Made by a program: the position numbers and the translations under genes. The notes beneath the pieces were generated by a model. It was not told the DNA's origin, did no database searches, and saw nothing but the letters and a program-made list of their open reading frames with translations. A DNA stretch of 64,000 nt from Boesenbergia rotunda (lineage: Eukaryota; Streptophyta; Magnoliopsida; Zingiberales; Zingiberaceae), in assembly GCA_024364735.1 (NCBI GenBank), contig JAGFNQ010000703.1, forward strand, positions 234,920 through 298,919. Reading direction: 5' to 3'. Positions 55,350 to 64,000 of the stretch are shown here, one piece after another; the first letter of the stretch is position 1; each line of letters opens with the position of its first letter.

Positions 55350-58300
55350 AATGCCAATCGCTACGGTACCCAATACCATAGACTCTAACATGACCCTCAA
55401 ACTTACTTTGAGGCAAGGCCTTAGTTAAAGGATCCGCTAAATTCCTTTCATTGGGAATTTTCTCAATTTGTATATCATTTCTACTTATAATCTCTCTGAT
55501 CAGATGATAGCGGCGAAGCACATGTTTGGATCGCTAATGAGACCTTGGTTCCTTCGCTTGTGCAATAGCTCCATTGTTGTCGCAGTAAATCGGTATTGCT
55601 TCATCAATGGTTGGAACCACACCAAGTTCTGAGACAAACTTCTTGATCCAGACTGCTTCCTTTGCTGCTTCCGAAGCTGTAATATATTCCGCTTCTATGG
55701 TAGAATCCACTACGGTGTCTTGCTTGGAACTCTTCCAACTTATTGCGCCTCCATTCAAAATAAATACGTATCCGGACAGAGATTTGGAGTGATCCTTATC
55801 TGTCTGGAAACTGACATCTGTATACCCACGTATTACCATATCACATTCTCCATATATTAGGAACACATCCTTAGTGTTTCCTAAGTACTTGAGGATTGTT
55901 TTGACAGCCACCCAATGATCCATTCCTGGATCAAACTGGTATCTGCTTGTGATGCTCAGAGCATACGATACATCGGGCCTAGTACATAACATAGCATACA
56001 TGATAGATCCTATCGCGGATGCATAAGGAATCTTATTCATGCAAATCCTCTCGTCTTCTGTGCGCGGACACATAGACTTCGAAAGGTTGATCCCATGCCT
56101 GATGGGAAGGTAACCTTTCTTGGATTCAGACATGCTAAACCTTTCTAGCACTCGATCTATATATGTAGACTGCGAAAGACCAAGCAACCGTTTTGATCTA
56201 TCTCTATAGATTCTAATCCTAAGGATATAGGTTGCTTCTCCTAGGTCTTTCATGGAGAAAGTTTTGGACAACCAAATTTTAACTAACTGTAAAACTGATA
56301 TATCGTTTCCTATAAGTAATATATCATCGACATATAACACTAGGAATACGACTGTACTCCCATTAACCTTCTTGTACACACAAGGTTCGTCAGGATTTTG
56401 TGAGAAATCAAACTCTTTGATTGTCTCATCAAAATGGATGTTCCAGCTCTTGGATGCTTGCTTTAGTCCATATATGGATCGTCGAAGTTTGCATACTTTG
56501 GTTTTATTAACCGATGTGAAACCTTCAGGTTGTATCATGTATACATTCTCAAGCAGGTTTCCATTAAGGAAAGTTATTTTCACATCCATTTGCCATATCT
56601 CATAATCATAATGAGCTGCTATGGCCAGGAGCATCCGAATGGATTTAAGCATAGCTACTGGCGAATAGGTTTCGTCATAATCAATTTCTTATTTTTGACG
56701 ATATCCTTTTGCCACTAATCTAGCCTTAAAGGTAACAACATTACCTTCCATGTCGGTTTTCTTCATGAAAACCCACTTGCACCCTATGACCTTAATCCCT
56801 TCAGGTGGGTTAACCAAGTCCCATACTTGATTTTTGTACATGGAATCCATTTCCGACTTCATAGCTTCAAGCCATTTATCCCTTTCTGAATTTTTCAGAA
56901 CATCTTCATAACTGATAGGTTCATCATCGTTAATGAGTAACACGTCGTTCGATTCACTTATGAGAAATCCGTATCTCTCTGGAATATTGCGTGCCCTATC
57001 AGACCTACGAAGAAGTGATGTTGTTTTAGGTTCAACTGATAGCTCATCATTATGAGTTATTGGTTGTGGGTCTAGACTAGGTGTCTCTGTAATGTCTATT
57101 GGAGTTTCTTGAACTTCTTTAAGTTCAATGCTACTCCCACTGTTTTCTTGTAAAAGAAATTCTTTTTCTAGAAATACAGCATGCCTTGAAACAAACACCT
57201 TTTGTTCCAAGGGATGATAGAATTGGTAACCCTTCGTTTCCTTAGGGTATCCAATAAATAGACATTTATCAGACTTATCATCCAATTTATCTGATATAGT
57301 CCGCTTTACATAAGCAGCACAACCCCATATCTTTAGGTGAGATAAATGAGGTTTCTTACTATTCCACGTCTCATATGGAGTAGTAGAGACTACCTTGGTC
57401 GGGACTCTGTTTAGTAAGTAAACAGCTGTCTTAAGCGCATAGCCCCAAAAGGATTTTGGAAGAGTTGCATGATTCATCATAGATCTAACCATGTCCATCA
57501 AGGTTCGGTTACGCCTCTCAGATACACCATTATGCTGTGGTGTATATGGCGGAGTCCATTAAGACAATATCCCATTGTCCCTAAGATAATCTTGAAACTC
57601 TTAACTTAAGTATTCACCACCCCGATCGGATCAAAGTATCTTAATACTTTTGCCAAGCTGTTTCTCTACTTCACTTCTGAACTCTTTGAATTTCTCAAAA
57701 GCTTCAGATTTGTGTTTCATTAAGAACACATACCCGAATCGTGAGTGATCATCGATAAAGGTAATGAAGTAGCTATAGCCTCCTTGTGCAAGAGTTGACA
57801 TTGGTCCACATACATCAGTATGTATTAGACCAAGCAATTATCCCACTGGTTTACCTTTTCCGGAAAAGGGTAATTTGGTCATCTTGCCTTTTAAGCATGA
57901 TTCGCATGTATCAAATGAACCGGGTTTAAATGATTCCAGAATTGCACATCGGTGTAATTTGGTCATGCGTTTCTTACTTACATGGCCAAGACGACAATGC
58001 CACATATAGAAGTCTATTTGATTATCTATTCAAGCACGTTTGTTGCTAACTTCGATATTGAAAACGTCACCGGATAAATCTAACGTGTAGATACCATTGC
58101 ATAAAGTTTCGGTCCCATAAAGAACACCATTTAAAGTTATGTAATAGCAATTGTTACTAAAAGTTAAATGATAACCCTTTTCATTCAAGCATGAAATAGA
58201 TACAATGCTCTTTATTAACGAAGGAACAAAATAACAATTATCCAATTCTAAGACAAGTCCAGTAGGGAGCTTTAGCAAATATGTTTCGATGGCAACAGCA

Positions 58301-59270
58301 GCAATCTTTGCTCCATTTCCAACTCGCAAATTCGCTTCTCCCTTGACGAGTCTTCTTCTATTCCTTAGCCCCTGTATGTCATTACATATATGTGAGCTAC
58401 ACCCAGTATCAAGTACCCAGGTGTCCGAGGAAATAGAGTGACATTCAATAACGAAGATACCTGAAGAGGATGGGGCATCGGATGCCTTCTTCTTCAAGGA
58501 CTCAAGATAAACCTTGCAGTTTCTTCGCCAGTGGCCCTCCTTGTCGCAGTGATGGCAAGTACCTTTTGGTGCATTTTCAATTTTTTTGGCCTTTTTATTC
58601 CTTCCCTTATTTTGTTCTTTGGGCTTCCTCTTAGAGTCTTTCTTTGAGGAACCAACTAACAGTACCGTCTTCTGATCCTGCTTTACAGAAGGCTCTACAG
58701 TCTTTAGCAAGTTAAGCAACTCAGGAATGGTAGTCTCCAGTTTGTTCATCTGATAGTTCATCACAAACTGTGAGTAACTCTTGGGCAAACAATACAGAAT
58801 TAATTTAATACTTAGTTCGTGATCCATTGCAAATCCGAGTGTGCCTAGTCGCTCAATGTACCCCAACATATCAACACAAACTGTGAAACAGAAGTGTCTT
58901 CCTGCATCTTAGAGGTGAAGAGGAGTCTGGAGACCTCAAACCTTTTGGATCTCGCCTGCTCGTCAAACAGCTCATGAAGATGGAAGACGATGGTATGAGC
59001 ATCCATATGCTCATGCTGCTTTTGTAGATCAGGTACCATAGCGGCCAGTATGATGCAACTCGCAAGTTCAGAATTAGCCACATGTTTTTGATAGGCCACT
59101 AATTGGTCTGGAGTTGCATCTTCAGGAGGATGGTTGGGAAGTTGTTCTTCAAGGACATAAGCAAGCTTTTCTGCCTTGAGGACTATCCTCAGGTTTGGAA
59201 GCCAGTCCATGAAGTTTGGCCCAGCTAGCTTATTGGTGTCCAAAATGGAACGTAAATTCAGAGAAGACAT
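55350..59270 (-). pseudogene. Copia Gag-Pol polyprotein, one frameshift and seven stops
   Basis: Gag begins at 59270 (ILDTNKLAGPNFMDWLPNLR). A frameshift near 58860 separates it from the frame that then continues to the end: zinc knuckle CHHCDKEGHWRRNC, protease (WVLDTGCSSHIC), GAG-pre-integrase and integrase (HTDVCGP, FIDDHSRFGYVF, PPYTPQHNG, SFWGYAL), reverse transcriptase (WQMDVKITFLNG, YGLKQASKSW, YVDDILLIGND) and RNase H (DSTIEAEYI, ending EPRSH). In-frame stops lie at 58030, 57838, 57631, 57601, 57559, 56689 and 55534 (lower coordinate of each). At least five are explained by C-to-T change of CGA or CAA/CAG. It cannot make active enzymes as it stands. Confidence 0.9.
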
Positions 59271-60232
59271 GATCAGGCGATTATCCTAGAAATACAAATT
59301 GAGGTTATGTGATGAGAATGATAAAGAATACATCAATATACATTAATTAAATCATATTTATTTTTCGAATTAAATAACTCTTTTTTATCAATTCGGGAGA
59401 TCGTAGGAACATCTCCAAATAGGTTGATATCCAACCATAGATAAGAACAACCATGGCTAGAGTCCATCAAGTTATTCTTAGCTATGAAGGTAGGTAATTA
59501 TACCGATTACATATTATACATATGTAACTATCACATTATGCTATCAACTAATTGAATGTTTGTATAAATCATTGGGTTGTTAACTCATTAACAAGTACGC
59601 AACAATATACATAGCACCCAACTGCATCTCTCTTTACATCGACCTTGGCTGTGGCACAACAAATCGATGCTCCAAGCTTAAGGCTGACCCATTAATCAAG
59701 AAATAGTTTTAATATGGTTGGAGCTCATTCAACCGTTTAGTCAGGGTTGGATGTGTCCAACAACCAAAACTAAGGATTGACCTCTGACTCCAACTATATT
59801 AATCATAAACTAATTCCATGGTTTGAACATGTTGAGGTTCAAGCCGGGCATGGATGTGTCCATCAACCCAAACGAGAAACAAAACTCCGGTTCTAACCAT
59901 ATTAATGGAAGGTGCTGGCCTTAATATTTTGTAAAGGGTTTTGGGTCTCATCTTTTTCTTTTATGCACATTCATGACATATAATTATGTTATGCTCTAAC
60001 GATTTCCTTAATAAAGTATGTATGTGACTTAATTTATCAAGTCTCATTAAATGAATTAGGAATCGGATTTTCTAATTCTAATTTCATACTTTATTCAAGG
60101 AATTGTTTTGGGAAACAATTTCCTGAATTATCATAATCAATTTCGGAAATAATATGTTTAAGACTTTGATTTCTCTAAATCAAATCTTATTAAATTAAGA
60201 GACAGATTCCCTTAATTCAACCACATATTATT
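59271..60232 (-). other. Copia leader region
   Basis: Upstream of gag in the element's sense. AT-rich, with repeated TAACCATATTAAT- and GGATGTGTCC-like words, but no ORF. No primer site was found before the insertion at 60233, so the rest of the leader lies beyond. Confidence 0.55.
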
Positions 60233-60260
60233 TGTTGGAACTCGGATGGCTAGAGAGGGC

Positions 60261-60281
60261 GGGGGGGGGGGGGGGGGGGGG
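60261..60281. repeat. Poly-G tract, 21 nt
   Basis: It lies near the LTR end, where relatives have a 5-7 base G run (GAGGGGGGTGAATA-type). The length is likely to vary between copies or reads. Confidence 0.85.
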
Positions 60282-62243
60282 AGTGAATATAGCCAAACAT
60301 TTTGACTTTGAGCTTATCAAAAGTTCTGCACTTAAACCGTTTAGTAGCACAGCGGAAAGAATAGAAACAAAGTATGCAGAAACCAAAACCCTAAACTATG
60401 AGCAAACACAAGAACGCTAACAAGAGGATTTACAAGGTTCGGGGATAACTTGCCCCTACTCCTTGGCGTGCCCTTAAGGTGGGCGATCCCTTGATCGTCG
60501 GCAGATCAAGCCCCGGTGAACACCGGATAGAAAACTACCTCCTTTTCGGTGGAGTAACCTCTCCACAGCGTTTCAATCAAGGATATAGTTTAAGCACAAT
60601 GAAACACAAGAAAGATCTTACTTAGCACTTAGCAAAGACAAGAACACAGCAAGCTTCCTCCGAGCTTCACCCAGCGACGATCTCACGCAAGAACCCTTTC
60701 TCCGTGTCTTCTCGCTGTTGAACTCAAAGCCTCTTGTTCCTTCCTCCAAGTGCTCAAGCAAGGGACGGTTGCTTCACTGATTTCAGTTGCTTGCTCAAGA
60801 TGATGGAATTTCAGAACGCACAAGCAAAATGTGGAGAACTCAAATGCGCAGCAAGAATTCAAGCCAGAAGTCGATTCAGCGAACTCTCCTCTGCTCTTCT
60901 CCTCTACGCCCTTTTGTTTCTCCACTGAGCACAGGTGACACCATCTCACAGCAGCCTCCAGCTGCTTACCTGCCAACGCCAGCTACCACTGAGCTCTCCC
61001 TGGACTCCCTGAGCTTCCCTCAGCCAAGCTCCAGTCAGCAGCTCCAGTCTGCAGCTCCAGCCGTTGCAACTTGAGATGGAAAACGGACAAACCTGCTCCA
61101 AGGAAAGGCCACCATTGACTCTCCTTGAGTGTTTGAATCCTTCCCTGTCACCTGCAACTTAATCAGACCATTAGAGCAGTATATCAAACACAAAATCAAG
61201 CATCAGAGATTAAGCACAGAAAATCGGATACGTTCAGACGCGATCAGAGCGTCTGATAGTGCATTTTGAATTAAAGTGATCAGTCACCGGACCGATCAGA
61301 GGGTCTCCTGATCGGTCACTAGACCGATCAGGCAGGGTTCAGACCGATCAAGCTCCATCCTGATCGGTCCCCAACGCTCAATCAGAAATTGTGATTACTT
61401 TGGGACTCTTCTGGACCGATCACCAGACTGATCCCAGGTTGTGGATCGATCACCAGACCGATCCATCCCTTTGCCGGGCGATTTTTGAGTTTCGCAGTCC
61501 AAACCTCCTGATCGGTCACCGGACCGATCAGGGAGCCTCCTGATCGGTCACAAGACCGATCAGGTCATGACCAGACCGATCAGGATCCGTCCTGATCGAT
61601 CATAGTGAGGAACTCGCGACACTGGATCGTTCTCCAGAACGATCTGCATAGTGCTCCAGATCAATCACCCGACCGATCAGGAGCAGATCAGCAGGGGAAC
61701 TTAACCTCACTATGTGCTCCCTGATCGGTCACCAGACCGATCAGGAGACAAGCAGTGGGTGAAACACATACTCCCTGGTCGGTCACCAGACCGATCAGTC
61801 ATCGCTGGATCGGTCACCAGACCGATCCACGAAGGAGCACCGTGCCAACTCCCTGATCGGTCACCTGACCGATCCAGGGGCTCCAACCTAGCCCTCCAAG
61901 CTAGGGTTTCATCCAACCTAGCCCTCCAAGCTAGAACCTGACCATCCAAGCCAGGGTTTTTCAACTAACCCTCCAGTTGGGACTTTTCATCTAACCCTCT
62001 AAGTTAGGACTTTTCACCTACCCCTCCAAGCTAGGACTTTTCACCCAACCTTCCGAGTTAGGACTTTTCCACACCTAGCCCTCCAAGCTAGGACCTGACC
62101 CTCCAAGCCAGGACTTTTTCACCTAACCCTCCAAGTTGGGACTTTTCACCTAACCCTCCAAGTTAGGACTTTTCACCTAGCCCTCCAAGCTAGGAATTTT
62201 CACCCAACCCTTCCGAATTAGGACTTTTCAACACCTAGCCCTC

Positions 62244-62668
62244 TAGGGATGGCAATTTCACCCGAATCCGATGGAGAATCCGACATCCGACCCGAATGGA
62301 GGAGGATATGGAGGGACTATCAATACCCGATATCCGACCCGAATACCCGATTAAATAAAAAATACATATATACATTAAAGATTTTTTTCCCAAAACCTAT
62401 TAATAATTTGTATTAATGTTAGAAATAGACTATATATATGTTTAATCTATTTTTAAAATTATAGATATATATTTTTTTAAATTTTAATGTTAATTATAAT
62501 ATATTTTTGTTCAATGATATAGTTGGATAGAATGAAAAAAAATTATTAGTATACAAGATATGCGATCCTTTAATGGGTATGGGTATACCCGATGGATATC
62601 CGATACCCGATGGGTATGGGTACGGAGGATATAGAATCCGACCCGAACCCGACCCATTGTCATCCCTA
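62244..62668. mobile_element. hAT MITE, copy 2
   Basis: 425 bp. TAGGGATGGCAAT at the left and ATTGTCATCCCTA (one change) at the right; perfect 8-bp TSD TAGCCCTC at 62236-62243 and 62669-62676. Nearly identical to copy 1 at 49966. It inserted within the hairpin array of the LTR. Confidence 0.92.
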
Positions 62669-62859
62669 TAGCCCTCCAAGCTAGGATTTTCCACACCTAA
62701 CCCTCCAGGTTAGGATTTTCCAACACCTAGCCCTCCAAGCTAGGATTTTCCATAACATGTCTAATCCCCGATCAGGGCTTAACCATAATCATAATCATCA
62801 ACCTAAACTAAAATCGGTGTCAACACCAAAATAATAATCAGGGTCAGACTGCATCAACA

Positions 62860-63481
62860 ATCTCCCTCTTTTTGTTGTTTGACAATCCGATTTTAAGTTT
62901 AGGGATTCTCAATCAATTTCTCAAATTCAGAATCATAGGGGAATCAGGATCCTCCCCCTACAACATAATCATCCTAAACTTAACCAACCACACTCTCCCC
63001 CTTTGTCGAACACCGAAAGGGGTCTAGAGGGGCTGTTAAGTTTAACCATACTCCCCCTCAACCCTAGGGGTATCCCAAAACAGCAAAGATATGAATGATT
63101 TTTCAAACACATATGAACACATATGGCAAAAATAGGGCATGGCAAAACAAGCATATGTATCATATGAGCATGGCAACAAAAGCATCAACATAGCAATATA
63201 GAATGAGGCATATAGACATATAGTAATCATGTGAACACATATAAGCCAACATCCTAAACATGATAAGGCAACTAGAAAATACATGAAAAATATCAGATGC
63301 ATCATGTAGCAAAATTTAGTCATCATCAAGTGCATCAAAAACCAAGTAATTAAACAAATGCATACCAATGCATCGAAGTTAACGCACGTGTGGCACAAGG
63401 TCATAGAGAGTCAAATCACAGGGCATACAGCCCGAAAGTCATACAATCAAAAAAGCAAATATCAAGCAGACACAGAGCATA
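62860..63481 (-). other. Interval between accessory ORF and 3' LTR
   Basis: AT-rich. It includes the polypurine tract at 62860-62873 and dispersed CATATGxACA words. No ORF with a recognisable domain was seen. Confidence 0.6.
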
Positions 63482-64000
63482 TCAACCATCAGCGCGGGGG
63501 GGGGGGGGGGGGGGGGGAGGGTCAGCCTGCATCAGATCATCCAGCGTATCATCATCAGCAGCAAAGGACCCAGGTGCAGCACTACCGGAAGGCGCATCTC
63601 CAGGAAATGTGTGACAGCGCCACTCATCGTACCACGTCTGCTGCAGTGTACGGATCCCGGAGACATCAGACTCCACCGCTGTCAGTCTGTGGTCGAAAGA
63701 TCTGAATCCCGAATGGACCTCCTCTCGATGAAGCTCTCGCAGATGTAGATCATACTGGATCGTCTGATCCAGCTCGGAGATCTGCCATCGTAGATCCGGA
63801 TCCGGCTCATAGTCGTAATCATCAGCAGCAACAGCAGCGGGTGCCTCCTGAGGTGCAGCAGCATCGGCTGGTGCCTGAAAATGTGGTCCTCCCCCAGGTA
63901 GCTCACCGAGACCCCTCCCATCCTTCCAAACCAAAACCCCATCGCGGTCCCGTATGATGATGCCAACTTGGCAAATGCCCGCCGGCCAAGTCTGCAATCC
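63482..64000 (-). CDS. Accessory ORF of the third element, C-terminal part (runs off the window)
   Basis: The open frame continues past the right edge; 171 residues from the first Met are visible. There is an Ala/Pro-rich linker, an acidic patch (DDYDYEPDPD), a helical stretch likely to be a coiled coil (ISELDQTIQYDLHLRELHRE, then SFDHRLTAVESDVSGIRTLQ) and an acidic tail ending in a proline run encoded by 22 G on the plus strand (63496-63517). Position just inside the 3' LTR, orientation and the acidic-then-coiled-coil ending match the ORF at 44750-46030. Because the diagnostic central domain is outside, the relation is inferred. The homopolymer makes the last residues uncertain. Confidence 0.55.
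   Translation of the reverse strand, partial: GLQTWPAGICQVGIIIRDRDGVLVWKDGRGLGELPGGGPHFQAPADAAAPQEAPAAVAADDYDYEPDPDLRWQISELDQTIQYDLHLRELHREEVHSGFRSFDHRLTAVESDVSGIRTLQQTWYDEWRCHTFPGDAPSGSAAPGSFAADDDTLDDLMQADPPPPPPPPRADG

Larger units (their letters stand above)
53220..60232 (-). mobile_element. Ty1/copia retrotransposon with full set of pol domains, decayed, 5' end outside window
   Basis: The 3' LTR is at 53220-55333, with the polypurine tract AAGTGGGAGTT beside it. The polyprotein lies at about 55350-59270 and a long leader at 59271-60232. The LTR insertion at 60233 cuts the leader, and the 5' LTR is not in the window. Domain order gag, protease, integrase, reverse transcriptase, RNase H is that of Ty1/copia. 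Confidence 0.88.
60233..62859 (-). repeat. 3' LTR with two palindrome/hairpin arrays
   Basis: 2627 bp including a 425-bp MITE and its 8-bp TSD copy. 61278-61877 holds about twenty GATCGGTC/GACCGATC half-sites, often paired as TGATCGGTCACCAGACCGAT. 61878-62760 holds repeated hairpins such as CTAGCCCTCCAAGCTAG separated by GACTTTTCAC-type spacers. Confidence 0.85.
60233..64000 (-). mobile_element. Third pol-less SIRE-like element, 3' part, runs off the window
   Basis: The 3' LTR (60233-62859) starts in sense TGTTGATGCAGTC and ends GAGTTCCAACA. The adjacent tract CAAAAAGAGGGAGAT matches the purine tracts of the other two elements. An ORF comparable to the accessory ORF at 44750-46030 follows inward (63482-63997). 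It interrupts the copia leader; the other TSD and any gag or pol are outside, so 'pol-less' is inferred from similarity. Confidence 0.75.

Noticed and set aside
61710..61964. ORF with DRSGDRS repeats
   Set aside because: Translation of the GATCGGTC array in the LTR.

Overview
This is nuclear DNA from a flowering plant. The GC-rich WRKY and WNK exons and the dense nested LTR retrotransposons suggest a monocot; something like the ginger/banana order is a guess, since no species marker is present. Only two intact host genes are visible: a group III WRKY transcription factor (6347-7428, 3 exons) and a WNK (no-lysine) protein kinase (32372-35330, 7 exons). Nearly everything else is transposable elements, many with exact target-site duplications (TSDs) that fix their borders to the base.

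Layout. 1-4.5 kb: GC-rich repeat, a dispersed repeat, then a full-length hAT transposon (1128-4493) with a nearly intact transposase. 6.3-7.4 kb: WRKY gene. 8.0-13.65 kb: a solo gypsy-type LTR split by a second solo LTR of the same family. 13.7-26.4 kb: a decayed copia element on the minus strand that hosts an LTR fragment, a 3-kb foldback element, a pol-less copia element (itself carrying an 800-bp hAT-type insert) and an antisense piece of 26S rRNA fused to its primer-binding site. 28.3-29.6 kb: a non-autonomous hAT. 31.4-31.95 kb: two small MITEs set in (TA)n. 32.4-35.3 kb: WNK gene. 35.8-36.0 kb: a possible last exon of an unknown minus-strand gene beside an LTR. 36-53.2 kb: a gypsy-type element with no detectable coding capacity, interrupted by a complete pol-less copia element (40351-48821), a hAT MITE (49966-50389) and a reverse solo LTR (51629-53098). 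53.2-60.2 kb: a minus-strand copia with all pol domains but many stops. 60.2-64 kb: the 3' part of a third pol-less element running off the window.

The most unusual material is a group of related pol-less copia elements (18908-24498, 40351-48821, 51629-53098, 60233-64000+). They share LTR starts (TGTTGGTGCA or close to it) and a purine tract ending GGGAGAT. Two show a SIRE-like gag with a zinc knuckle and coiled coil, and two show an accessory ORF before the 3' LTR. None shows protease, integrase or reverse transcriptase. Their LTRs carry family-specific arrays of short palindromes and hairpins whose stems vary in a compensated way around constant loops. In the best copy, the accessory ORF appears to be spliced and to have its own TATA promoter preceded by the same GGGCGCCC palindromes as the LTR. 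Such elements would need enzymes supplied in trans by full-length relatives.
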